Assembly (NCBI GenBank): GCA_003224085.1
Contig: QHYK01000057.1
Coordinates: 124,001-188,000 of the forward strand
DNA: 64,000 nucleotides
DNA from: Acidobacteriota bacterium
Lineage (GTDB): Bacteria; Acidobacteriota; Terriglobia; Acidiferrales; UBA7541
Direction of reading: 5' to 3'
Position numbers and translations under genes: made by a program. Position 1 is the stretch's first letter; each line of letters opens with the position of its first letter. The notes under the pieces were generated by a model, which had not been told where the DNA came from, searched no databases, and worked only from the letters and a program-made list of their open reading frames with translations. Positions 44,946-54,600 of the stretch are shown one piece after another.

Positions 44946-45539
44946 CTAAATCACGGCCGAGGAATACTCTTCGGTCCAGCCGAGTTCGGTGAGCGCCTGC
45001 TGAAGGCGCGCCAGAGGTAGGCCGACCACGTTGAAATAGCACCCTTCAATGCGAGGAATGTAGCGAGCGGCATAGCCCTGGATGGCGTAAGCGCCGGCCT
45101 TGTCGCGCGGCTCGCCGGTGGCGAGATAGCGGGCGATTTCCTCGTCGGTGAGAGCGGCGAATTGCACAAGCGTAGTTTCGACAAAGGAGACGCGTTCGGC
45201 GTCGGGAAGGCGGATGAGGCATACACCGGTCAGGACGGAATGGCTGCGACCGGAGAGCTTTTCGAGCATTCGGCGAGCGTCGTCAGAAGAACGCGGCTTG
45301 CCGAAGATGTGGCCGTCGAGAACGACTTCGGTATCGGCGGCGATGAGGATCGCGGGACCGACGGCGCGGGCGGCGGCGAGCTCGGCCTTGGCTTGGGCGA
45401 GACGCAGGACGAGATCTTGCGGCGATTCGTCAGGGAATGGCGTCTCGTCGACCGCCGAGGAAAGCACCGTGAAATGATAGCCCGCGTCGCGAAGAATCTC
45501 TGCGCGGCGGGGAGAAGAAGATGCGAGGATCAGCTTCAT
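44946..45539 (-). CDS. maf: Maf-family nucleotide pyrophosphatase
   Basis: 197 residues. Maf proteins hydrolyse dTTP, UTP or modified nucleotides to monophosphates. The N-terminal SSSPRRAEIL (7-16), DETPFP, ADTEVVLDG, GKPRSSDDARRML and DKAGAYAIQGYAARYI segments are intact, and the DKAGAYAIQG segment points to the dTTP/UTP (YhdE-like) subgroup. ATG at 45539. It lies 200 bp downstream of the methylmalonyl-CoA mutase gene on the same strand, without evident functional relation. Confidence 0.94.
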   Translation of the reverse strand: MKLILASSSPRRAEILRDAGYHFTVLSSAVDETPFPDESPQDLVLRLAQAKAELAAARAVGPAILIAADTEVVLDGHIFGKPRSSDDARRMLEKLSGRSHSVLTGVCLIRLPDAERVSFVETTLVQFAALTDEEIARYLATGEPRDKAGAYAIQGYAARYIPRIEGCYFNVVGLPLARLQQALTELGWTEEYSSAVI

Positions 45540-45739
45540 GCTAGCGACCCGTTGCGGGTGACTGGTGGAGAAAGCTGACAGTGGACGGCTGACAGCTAAC
45601 CGTCAAAAACCATGAGTAGGCTTGCATAAAATCCCCTGAAAGTACGCAACTACGCGGAGGGCAGGCCTTTTCGCAAGGATACTACAGCGCGCGGCAGATC
45701 ACAGCCTGTGCCGTGGGACAGGGGCGGAAGGCCACTAGT

Positions 45740-47365
45740 CTAGATGACGACGGACTCTTGATATTCGCCGAAGAGGCGGCGGAGGGCGTCAGAGATTTCG
45801 CCGACCGTGGCGTAGGCTTCGACGGCCGTGAGGATGGCGGGAAGAAGATTTTCGTTGGTGGAGGCGCGGCGCTGGAGTTCGGAGAGGGCCGATTGGACGC
45901 GGGCGGAATCGCGGCGGGCGCGGAGAGCCTTGAGGCGGGCGATTTGCGAGCGCTCGATCGCTTCGTCGATGCGAAGAGTCGGAATGGCGCTTTCTTCTCC
46001 CGCGACGAAGTCGTTGACGCCGACGACGATTTGCTCTTTTTTCTCGATGGCGCGCTGGAATTCGAACGCGACTTTCTGGATTTCCCCTTGCACAAAACCG
46101 GATTCGATGGCGCGCAACATGCCGCCCAGCGCGTCAATCTTGGCGATGTATTCCTCGGCAGCGCGCTCGATTTCGTTGGTCAGATGCTCGATGGCGTAAG
46201 AACCGGCGACAGGATCAATAGTGTTGGTCACACCGGTTTCGTGAGCGATGATTTGCTGAGTGCGCAAGGCGATGAGCGCGGACTCTTCGGTGGGTAATGC
46301 GAGCGCTTCGTCCAACGAGTTTGTGTGTAGCGACTGACAGCCGCCGAGAACCGCGGCGAGGGCTTGCATGGCGACGCGGACGATGTTGTTCTCCGGCTGC
46401 TGCGCGGTGAGAGAGGAGCCGGCGGTTTGCGCGTGAAAGCGGAGGAGGAGCGAACGCGGATCCAGCGCGCGGAAGCGGTCGCGCATGATTTTGGCCCAGA
46501 GGCGGCGCGCGGCGCGGTACTTGGCGATTTCTTCGAGCAGATCGTTGTGCGCGTTGAAGAAGAAGGAAAGCTGCGGGGCGAATTCGTCGACCCCGAGGCC
46601 GGCATCGAGCGCAGCTTGCACGTAAGCGATGCCGTCGGCTAGGGTGAAGGCGACTTCCTGGACGGCCGTCGAGCCGGCTTCACGGATGTGGTAGCCGGAG
46701 ATGGAGATGGTATTCCAGCGGGGGAGATGGTCGCGGCACCAGGCAAAGATGTCGGTGACCATGCGCATCGCGGGACGGACGGGATAAATGTATGTGCCGC
46801 GGGCGATGTATTCCTTGAGGACGTCGTTCTGCACGGTGCCGGAAAGTTTTTGTAGATTGGCGCCCTGCGCTTTCGCCACCGCGACGTAGAGGCAGAGAAG
46901 AATCGCGGCGGTAGCGTTGATGGTCATGGAGGTAGAAACTTTTTCGAGCGGGATGCCGTCGAAAAGCGTTTCCATGTCTTCCAGAGAATCGATGGCCACA
47001 CCGACTTTGCCGACTTCGCCGAGGGCCAGAGGATGGTCGGAATCGAGGCCAATTTGCGTGGGAAGATCGAACGCGACGGAAAGGCCTGCTTGGCCCTTGC
47101 TCAAGAGATAGCGGTAGCGCCGGTTGGATTCGGCGGCGGTGCCGAAGCCGGCGTATTGACGCATGGTGTAGAAGCGGCCGCGGTACATGGTGGGGTAAAT
47201 ACCGCGGGCGTAGGGGAAATCGCCGGGGTAGCCGAGGGCGGTCTCGGGATCCCAGGCGCCGAGGCTTTCTTCGGTGTAGACGGGATCCAGAGGCAAGCCG
47301 GAGAGCGTGGTGAATGTTTGTTTGCGCTCGGCCGAAGGGGCGGATTTGGCTTTGGTTTCAGGCAT
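45740..47365 (-). CDS. Methylmalonyl-CoA mutase, large (catalytic) subunit
   Basis: 541 residues covering the acyl-CoA TIM-barrel part of the mutase. Substrate-defining residues match methylmalonyl-CoA mutase rather than isobutyryl-CoA mutase: Y61 in YPTMYRGR and R201 in [62 protein letters not shown] and [14 protein letters not shown] are characteristic. There is no C-terminal cobalamin-binding domain, so a separate B12-binding subunit is needed; none is in the window. The ATG at 47365 begins MPETKAK; the frame is open ten codons more. A small membrane protein gene lies 75 bp upstream. Confidence 0.95.
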   Translation of the reverse strand: MPETKAKSAPSAERKQTFTTLSGLPLDPVYTEESLGAWDPETALGYPGDFPYARGIYPTMYRGRFYTMRQYAGFGTAAESNRRYRYLLSKGQAGLSVAFDLPTQIGLDSDHPLALGEVGKVGVAIDSLEDMETLFDGIPLEKVSTSMTINATAAILLCLYVAVAKAQGANLQKLSGTVQNDVLKEYIARGTYIYPVRPAMRMVTDIFAWCRDHLPRWNTISISGYHIREAGSTAVQEVAFTLADGIAYVQAALDAGLGVDEFAPQLSFFFNAHNDLLEEIAKYRAARRLWAKIMRDRFRALDPRSLLLRFHAQTAGSSLTAQQPENNIVRVAMQALAAVLGGCQSLHTNSLDEALALPTEESALIALRTQQIIAHETGVTNTIDPVAGSYAIEHLTNEIERAAEEYIAKIDALGGMLRAIESGFVQGEIQKVAFEFQRAIEKKEQIVVGVNDFVAGEESAIPTLRIDEAIERSQIARLKALRARRDSARVQSALSELQRRASTNENLLPAILTAVEAYATVGEISDALRRLFGEYQESVVI

Positions 47366-47440
47366 GCGGTTCAAAGAAAATGGAAAACGGAGCACGGCAG
47401 CTTGGTCTGGCGATTGAGGTTCAAGGACATGACATTGCCT

Positions 47441-47695
47441 TCACAACTTGCGGGCGTAGCGGAACGAAGTTACCGCGAAAAACACAAGCAAGCCCGCCAC
47501 GGCAACAGCAAGAACGACGAGCCAGCGAGACGCGTCGCGCGTCCAAGCGCGAAACGCTGCGTTGAGCCAGCCCAGCGCCAGAACGGCAAACACCGCGCCG
47601 ACGAATTCGTGAAAAAGCTGGCGCATCACGCGCCACAGCCGGCCAAACCCGCCCTGCGGCGGTGAAGCGGCCGGAGCGTTGGCGGTTGTGGACAT
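47441..47695 (-). CDS. Small membrane protein of unknown function
   Basis: 84 residues with two hydrophobic helices (about 28-47 and 57-78) and a Pro/Ala-rich start. It is upstream of the mutase on the same strand and probably co-transcribed. I do not recognise a family. Confidence 0.55.
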   Translation of the reverse strand: MSTTANAPAASPPQGGFGRLWRVMRQLFHEFVGAVFAVLALGWLNAAFRAWTRDASRWLVVLAVAVAGLLVFFAVTSFRYARKL

Positions 47696-47860
47696 ACCAG
47701 CATCTTAGCGCAAAAACCGCAAAGGAGCCGGAAACCAGCGTGCCACGCAGGCGATGCTAGTAAAGGGGGGGTGGACGGATTGGAGACAACGGCGCGATGC
47801 TCTCTTGTATCCAACCATACGTAAGCCTAAAATGGCAGTGGAAGTACGGGAGAATCCCCC

Positions 47861-48217
47861 TTGCAACTCGACGATCACTTGAAAAACCTCCTCCGCGAAT
47901 TGGGACACGCCATTAACGACACGGTCTCCGAATCCGATCGCATCACCGGCGCGATTGCAGGAGTGCGGGCGCACGGCTACGACATCGTGCTGAAATTGGA
48001 CGCCACCATAGGGCTGGCAAAGCGCGATGGGGCCGCGCCTGAGGATGCCAAACTCACGACGCACGACCGGCGCTTTCTCGAGTCCTTGCGGATCCAAGTG
48101 GACCAGGAATCAGCGGCCGAGGATGCGGAAAAGAAACCGGTGGCGCGGCTGGCCATGACGCCGCAAGACGTGCGGTTCTTGAAATCGCTACGGATTGCCA
48201 CGGACGACACGGAATGA
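47861..48217 (+). CDS. Small soluble protein of unknown function with an internal repeat
   Basis: 118 residues, charged and helical, no signal peptide. Two copies of a short motif lie at about 66-76 (THDRRFLESLRI) and 99-109 (TPQDVRFLKSLRI), suggesting a duplicated helix. The start appears to be TTG at 47861 with GGGAGA upstream; no ATG or GTG is better placed. Its stop overlaps the next start (ATGA), so the pair is translationally coupled. Confidence 0.6.
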   Translation: MQLDDHLKNLLRELGHAINDTVSESDRITGAIAGVRAHGYDIVLKLDATIGLAKRDGAAPEDAKLTTHDRRFLESLRIQVDQESAAEDAEKKPVARLAMTPQDVRFLKSLRIATDDTE

Positions 48218-48606
48218 ACAGTCTTGCCAAGACGGCGGGACTGGCGCTGCCAGCAGCGTTTCTTGCAGCAGCGTTTTTTTGTCCCCCGGCCGCGGCACAG
48301 GCGCCGACCGTCGTAACTCTGGTAACACCGATCGTCGTAAACATGCTAAAGCCCAAAACTAATGCGAATGGGCTAGCGAAATTCGAAGGGTTCGTGATGC
48401 ATGCGAACATCGCGCAAATCACAGCGCGCTCCAAGGAAAACGAACTGACCATCCTGACTTTCCCGTTGTCGCAGGAAGCCTCGCAGAAAATGCAGCAGCT
48501 CGTGGACCGGGGCGGCTACCAGTACGGCGACAAAGTGACGATTTATTACAACCCCAGCACCATGCAAGCGATGAAGGTCAAAGGGAAACCCTCGAGGCCG
48601 ATTTGA
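48214..48606 (+). CDS. Exported protein of unknown function
   Basis: 130 residues with a signal peptide (about 1-29, ending AAAQA). The mature part is a small beta-rich domain containing TLVTPIVVNMLKPKTNANG and an IYYNPSTMQAMKVKG C-terminus, suggestive of an OB-like or DUF-type fold; I cannot name it. Its start shares four bases with the preceding gene. Confidence 0.65.
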   Translation: MNSLAKTAGLALPAAFLAAAFFCPPAAAQAPTVVTLVTPIVVNMLKPKTNANGLAKFEGFVMHANIAQITARSKENELTILTFPLSQEASQKMQQLVDRGGYQYGDKVTIYYNPSTMQAMKVKGKPSRPI

Positions 48607-48625
48607 TTTTCTTGTGAGGCGGCCC

Positions 48626-49435
48626 ATGTTGCGCCTCCCTGCCGTTGCCGGACGCTTTTATCCCTCCGATCCCAAGGAACTCACTTCCGTCGTGCGTGAA
48701 TATTCGCGGGCTGATGCGCGGTATTCGCCGATGTCCGTAAAAGCATGCCTCCTGCCGCACGCGGGATACCTCTATTCGGGCCACGTGGCGGGCGCGGTGT
48801 TTGCGCGGATCACCTTGCCGCGGAAAATCATTGTCCTTGGCGTGAGGCATTATCCGCGGGGCGAACCGGTGGCCATTCTGTCGAGCGGTTCCTGGCGCAC
48901 ACCGCTGGGGGACGCGCCGATAGACGAAGGGCTCGCGGCGGAATTGCGCCAACAAAGCGCGTTGCTCTGCGAGGACAGCCTGGCGCACAGCACGGAACAT
49001 TCGCTCGAAGTCCAGGTGCCGTTTCTGCAGGTGCTGGCGCCGGGATTTTCCTTTGTGCCGGTTGCGCTGGGAACGGTGCAATTCGAATCGCTAGTGAGCG
49101 TGGGAGAAGGGATTGCACGAGCGCTCGGGAGTGCGAAGGACAGCGTGCTGCTGTTGACGACCTCGGATCTGAATCACTACGAAGATGACGCAACGACGCG
49201 CATCAAGGATGGCAAAGCGATTGACCGGCTGCTGGGGCTTGATGCGCGAGGACTGTATGACACATGCCGCAAGGAGGAGATTTCCATGTGCGGACTGGGA
49301 CCAGCGGTGGCGATGCTCACGGCGCTCAACGCCATGGGTGCGAAAAAAGCGGAGCTCGTGAAATACGCGACGTCGGGCGACGTTTCCGGGGATCGTAGCC
49401 AGGTGGTTGGCTACGCAGGCATGATTTTTTCCTGA
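48626..49435 (+). CDS. MEMO1-family protein (AmmeMemoRadiSam system protein B)
   Basis: 269 residues. Conserved family segments are LPHAGYLYSGHVAGAVF (36-53), STEHSLEVQVPFLQ, LLLTTSDLNHYEDD, CGLGPAVAML and a C-terminal TSGDVSGDRSQVVGYAG. MEMO proteins share the fold of class III extradiol dioxygenases, and in bacteria are often encoded with an AMMECR1 protein and a radical SAM enzyme; neither is next to this copy. ATG at 48626 follows GAGGCGG; a GTG four codons upstream is less likely. Convergent with the FecR gene. Confidence 0.93.
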   Translation: MLRLPAVAGRFYPSDPKELTSVVREYSRADARYSPMSVKACLLPHAGYLYSGHVAGAVFARITLPRKIIVLGVRHYPRGEPVAILSSGSWRTPLGDAPIDEGLAAELRQQSALLCEDSLAHSTEHSLEVQVPFLQVLAPGFSFVPVALGTVQFESLVSVGEGIARALGSAKDSVLLLTTSDLNHYEDDATTRIKDGKAIDRLLGLDARGLYDTCRKEEISMCGLGPAVAMLTALNAMGAKKAELVKYATSGDVSGDRSQVVGYAGMIFS

Positions 49436-49470
49436 GCGGCGAGTAAGAATTGCGCTTTGGGGTCCCCAAA

Positions 49471-49506
49471 AAAACGGCTCTTCCGCTTTCACGAAAGAGC
49501 CGTTTT
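49471..49506. terminator. Bidirectional intrinsic terminator
   Basis: AAAACGGCTCTT (49471-49482) and AAGAGCCGTTTT (49495-49506) form a 12-bp stem, with A-run upstream and T-run downstream on both strands, between the convergent memo and FecR genes. Confidence 0.9.
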
Positions 49507-49526
49507 CGCTTTTGGAACCGAATCCT

Positions 49527-51254
49527 CTAGTGCGGGCGACCGCCGCCAGAGCCGTGCGACGCGGGCGCCGGAGCAGGCGCGGAATGCGTGGAAGCGCCGC
49601 CGGCGCTCGATGCGCTGGAAGAATGGGAGGCACCCCAACCGCCCGAATTGCTGTGTGAACCACCCCAACCACCCGCACCGGCAGCAGAAGTGCGCTCTCC
49701 GCCGGGTGCATAACGGGGCACCCGAGGCGGAACGATGTTGCGCGGCGGGGCAGGAAAGTTGCGCGCGGAAGTTGCGGCAGGCGGAGTTCCAGACACGTGG
49801 TTGCGGGAATCGCGATTCGTCGCTTCCGTGCGTTCGCCTTGCGCGAGGCTCTCTTTTTCGTCGCGCGATGCGGGATTGGCGGCGTGGTTTGAGTTCACGA
49901 AGCGATGCTCCTTCGGATCATAACTGATCGAGGAGTCTTTGCCCGTCGAGACCACGCGCGTGCCGGAGCTGGTTTCGACCACGGTTCTCGAAACGCGAAC
50001 GGGAGCAGCGGCGGGCGCGAGGGCGCTGCGGAAAGCGTCTGTGGGCGCGGACTTCAAGGTTTCCCATTTTTGTCCGGGCTCGGAAGCGACAAGCCCGCCA
50101 CGCGGATTCGTTGGGGAAACAATCCCATGCTCCAGGTTCAGCGGAGCTTTGCCCTTGGCATCGAGCGGATGCATGGGAACGATACCGACCGTGCTGTGGT
50201 TGCGCACGAAGACAGCGGTCACCGGATGGTAGACCGGGCGGGGAGCGCGAATCCTTGGCGGGGGGCGCCGCATGGGACCGCCAGGGTAATATCCGTAAAC
50301 CACCGGCGGTGAATAAAACCACCCGCCGCAGCCCGAGTCAAAAAGCCATCCACCATAATGATAGGGAGCCCAGCCCCAAGGCTGGAAACTGACCCAAGTC
50401 CAGCCGAAAGCGGGATCAAGGATCCATTGCCCATCGGTAAAGGGCGACCAGCCATAGCTCGCGCCAAAAGGCCGCCAACCGAATCCGTATGCCCCGCAGT
50501 TAAAGAATGAACCATACGAATACAGGCTCGCGAATCCTGCTGCGTAATACGGAGAAGTTCCGGTGTACTGCATGGCGGCAGAAGTCGCGTCGGAAACGGA
50601 GGCAATCTGCCCGGAAACCCATTGGTCAAATTCATCCGGCTCGAGCATGCGGCCAATCTTCACCGAGGATGCCCCGCCTGCTTTCATGGAAAGCGACTGG
50701 CCTTTTTCGAGCGGGGTGGTCTCCTCTTGATGCAGAACGGTGAGGTGGCCGGAGAGTCCCAGGACGGTGCTGCCGTCGTCAAAATTGTCCAAACGGAAAG
50801 TGGCGCGGCTGCCAGCTTCGACGGTGAAATCGCCCCCGGTGACACTGAAATAATCGCCGCTTACGGGATTCACGTGGAAGGAAGCGCTGCCCTGCCGCAA
50901 AACCAGGCGCGTAATCAGCGCGCCATCTTTCAACGACAGGTCATAAAACTCAACAACCGTGCTTTCTTTCAAGAAAGCCAGCGTGCCGTTTTCAAATTCC
51001 ACTCCCGCGCGGCCGTTACCGGTGGCCAGAACATAGCCCTGGCGAATGGGCAGGTTCAATGGCGCGGTTTCCCAGTTCGCCTTTGCGTCGGCCAGCGGGT
51101 CGCCGTGTGTTTTCGCGGCAAAGCGCACGTCACCGCTGACCAGGCTGATCCGGATAATGCGGGCGTGGCCCGAATCAGCCGAAGCCGACGGCACACTGAG
51201 GAACAGCGCCGCCAGGAGAACCAAAAGCAAGGGAAACAGTCTACGGAGAGTCAT
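49527..51254 (-). CDS. Exported FecR-domain/DUF6600-like protein
   Basis: 575 residues: a signal peptide (about 1-27), a FecR-like beta domain (about 38-190), a Trp/Tyr/Gly-rich region (about 240-330, with GWSPFTDGQWILDPAFGWTW and GWAPYHYGGW) typical of DUF6600, and a long Pro/Ser/Gly/His-rich tail ending with serine-glycine repeats. FecR proteins without an adjacent sigma factor, as here, are common in this kind of genome and may be surface or scaffold proteins. ATG at 51254. The gene is divergent from the Oar-like receptor. Confidence 0.85.
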   Translation of the reverse strand: MTLRRLFPLLLVLLAALFLSVPSASADSGHARIIRISLVSGDVRFAAKTHGDPLADAKANWETAPLNLPIRQGYVLATGNGRAGVEFENGTLAFLKESTVVEFYDLSLKDGALITRLVLRQGSASFHVNPVSGDYFSVTGGDFTVEAGSRATFRLDNFDDGSTVLGLSGHLTVLHQEETTPLEKGQSLSMKAGGASSVKIGRMLEPDEFDQWVSGQIASVSDATSAAMQYTGTSPYYAAGFASLYSYGSFFNCGAYGFGWRPFGASYGWSPFTDGQWILDPAFGWTWVSFQPWGWAPYHYGGWLFDSGCGGWFYSPPVVYGYYPGGPMRRPPPRIRAPRPVYHPVTAVFVRNHSTVGIVPMHPLDAKGKAPLNLEHGIVSPTNPRGGLVASEPGQKWETLKSAPTDAFRSALAPAAAPVRVSRTVVETSSGTRVVSTGKDSSISYDPKEHRFVNSNHAANPASRDEKESLAQGERTEATNRDSRNHVSGTPPAATSARNFPAPPRNIVPPRVPRYAPGGERTSAAGAGGWGGSHSNSGGWGASHSSSASSAGGASTHSAPAPAPASHGSGGGRPH

Positions 51255-51634
51255 AAGTCACCCCCTCGCGGGGAACCATCATCAGCCGGCAGGGGTGGCG
51301 GTCCCGCTGCACCCGTCACGCTGCCTAAGAGGATAGTCTCGCCGGGAGCGGGCGGCGTCAAGTGGGGCCGCGCGCAGGGGGATTCGAGGGGTTAGGAGCG
51401 TCGCTGCCAAGCGCATGAGGTGCGTCCGGAATCTGAGGCATTCGTTTCTGATGCATCTGCTGCATTCGTTTCTTGACACTGCAAAGACGAAACGCTAGCT
51501 TCCGAGCGGGGGATATGCAGTTTGTCAGCATGGTGTTCTCGCAAGACCGTTCGTCTTTCCTCGGATGTGCGCCTTAGGCACATTGGAGTTGCTCACCACT
51601 GCGGGGCGGCGGAGCCCCATCGCTAGGGGGGGTT
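51255..51634 (+). promoter_or_regulatory. Regulatory region before the Oar-like receptor
   Basis: A 12-base direct repeat, GCATTCGTTTCT, occurs at 51438-51449 and 51462-51473 (24-base period, about two helix turns). It runs straight into a promoter, TTGACA (51473-51478), 17 bases and TAGCTT (51496-51501). CGTTTC (51467-51472) also pairs with GAAACG around the -35 box. Two hairpins (ATGTGC/GCACAT and GGGGC/GCCCC) follow in the leader, and an AGGGGGG ribosome site precedes the ATG at 51635. Confidence 0.6.
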
Positions 51635-54600
51635 ATGCCAATCGTTTATCGAGCGTTATCGACCGCGGCATTCCTGATCACCCTGTCCGCGGCGCGATGC
51701 GCTTACGGCCAAGGCGGCGCGACGGGCGCCATCAGCGGCACGGTGGTGGACACGAGCGGAGGGTCGGTGGCCGGCGCGGATGTACAGATCATCGATACAC
51801 GCACAGAAACGGCCGTGCGAAAGCTGCCCGCGGGCTCGGACGGTTCTTTTGTTGTGCCGTTGCTGCCCCCGGGTACTTACTCGGTGATGGTGAACAAATC
51901 TGGATTTTCTCAGGCCAAGGCGGACGGCATTGAAGTGCGCGTGACGGAAACCACCAAGGTGACCATTACGCTGAAGCCGGGAGCGGTCAGCGAAAAAGTG
52001 GAGATTTCGGCGCAGGTCGCGACCGTCGACACCACCAGCGCCACGACCGGAGAGTCGCTCGGCACGGAAACGGTGCGCGAGCTACCCCTGGCCACGCAGA
52101 ACTACCAACAATTGCTGACACTATCGGCCGGCGCGCAGAGTGAACTAAACGCTGCGGCGCAGCTCGGCCGGGGCAGCGTGAAACTGTTCGTGAACGGGCA
52201 GCGCGAGGACAACAACAACTACCTAATCGAAGGCATCAGCGCGACCGACTACAACGTTGCGCAAGCGACCTACGTTCCGCTGCCGAATCCCGACGTGATC
52301 CAAGAGTTCAAAGTCCAGACTTCGCTGTATGATGCGAGCCAGGGAAGGAACGGCGGGGGAAACGTCAATGCGATTTTGAAGTCCGGCACAAGACAATTGC
52401 ATGGCGACGCTTACGAGTTCTTTCGAAACGATGTTCTGAACGCCAACGAATATTTCCTCAACCGGCAGGGACAGCCGCGGCCGGCCGTAAAACAGAACAT
52501 TTTCGGAGGGAGCCTGGGCGGGCCGGTGGTCAAAGAGAATTACGGCTTTTTCTTCGTGAACTATCAGGGGACCCGGCAGCGCAGCGGGCTTTCACCGGGA
52601 ACCTTCATAAGCACCAACATTCCTTATATTCCGGCGGCGGACCGCGCTTCGACGACCCAGCTGGAAGCCGATTGCGGCGTGCCTAGCATCGATCCTGTGG
52701 TCTTTGCGTTGCTCAATTTCAAACAAAACCAGTTTGGAGGTGGCGCCGGCGGTTACCTGTTCCCGGCACCAGCGAATGTTCCCGCAGGCGCCAAGCTCTG
52801 CGACCCCGCGAACCCGGTGCCCTTTGTGGTCAGTCGTCCGGGGAAATATACCGACGATCAATTCACGAGCAACTGGGATCGCGAATTCCGAGGCGGAACA
52901 GACAAACTTTCAGCGCGATTCTTCTTTTCCGATTCGGAAAGCTTTCTTCCGTTTGGCGCGGGCGACTTGCAGGAATCCCTGGGGAGCACGCTCGCCAGCA
53001 GCATCAGTTCAGCATCGCTGAATTTTCCTTTCGATACGCCGGTCGACGCGCGCTTTTTTAACCTTACCGAGACGCACCTTTTTTCTCCGGCGCTCGTGAA
53101 TGAATTTCGTTTCGGGTTCGTATACATCAACGACAACCTCGATAACCTTCCCCCTGTGACGGCGAGTGATTTGGGCGTTGACCGGCCGACGAACAATGTC
53201 ACCAGTTCCATTTATAAATTTGTACTGGCAAGCTCCGGCTTTGAGATCGGGCCAGCGCCTTTCGCCGACCAGCACCAAACCCAGAACAACTACAACTTCG
53301 TGGACACGGTGAGTTGGGTGAAAGGGAAGCACGTGCTTCGCTTCGGCGGCGAATACACGCGCGTGCATCTCGACAAGTTATTTCCACAAGTTTTCAATGG
53401 CGAGCTGTTCTTCACTAACACCACAAATGGTAATACCGATTTCCAGAATCTTCTTCTGGGTTCGCCACAATTCAGTTTTGGCGGCGGCGGTGTCTATAAC
53501 CACGAATACCGCACCAACAATTATGGATTCTTCGCGCAGGATGACTGGAAAATTCGCCGCGACCTGACTTTGAATCTTGGTCTGCGCACCGAGGTTTTTG
53601 GCGCTTTTTACGATAATGCTTGTCATATCGGGAACCTGAACCCCGGTCTCGCGAACGCTGGCCGGTTTCCGTTTGTCTATCCTTCTTGCGTGAAAAGCCT
53701 GAGCCTCGCGGGCCTTACCGGCAGCGCCAACCGCACCACTCTCGACAACAACTACTCCACGGGGCTGGGGCCGCGCATCGGACTGGCATACGACGTCTTT
53801 GGCCACCATACCACCACCATTCGCTCAGGCTACGGCATCTATTACGTACGCGAAGATGTGGGAAACGTCGACCAGCTTTCCTTCCAGACGCCGTTCTTGC
53901 CGGTGGCGTTTGGCGGAGGTCCACCGAACTGCCTTGGCCTCTTTTTCTCCGAGACGCCGCCTCCAGCAACCGGTCCGTTAAGTGGCTGCCCGAATCCCAA
54001 TCCAAACGGCCTGCCGAGAGCCGGAACGCTCGATCCCACTTTTGTTCCTTGCTTGTCGGTGCTCACCGGGTTTGTCGATTCCAGCGGGAACCCCACATCC
54101 GATACTTCGCAAAACGCCGTGTACGGACCAACAGCCGGAAGCACTTGCCCAGGCCCGCTCCTGTCCACGAACATTTTCGGGCTGCAAGTGCCGCGGCACT
54201 TTGTTGTGCCCAACACACAGCAATGGAACCTGACGGTGCAACGTTCCCTCGGCAAGCAGTGGGTTCTCGAGGTGGGCTACGTCGGAACGCACGCCGTGCA
54301 TTTGCGCGAGACGCGCGACAATCTTCAGTCACTGCGCGCTTCCGCAGCCAACTCCGTGAAGGTCAATAGTCCATTCTGCAATCCCAATCCCTGCGTTATT
54401 ACCACCAACACGCTTGGGAATGCCGTCGCGCGGTCGCGGGCCCAAGGCATCAACGGCTACGGGGGTTTCCAGCTCTTCGCCGACGACGCCTATTCCCACT
54501 ACCACTCGTTGCAGACCACGCTTTCCCGGCGGTGGGTTGCAGGGTATTTTCAAGCTGCCTATACGTTTTCGAAATCCACCGACGCGACTTCGTCTGGAAA

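Noticed and set aside
47366-47440. A cobalamin riboswitch before the B12-dependent mutase
   Set aside because: The space is too short (75 bp) and no B12-box was recognised.
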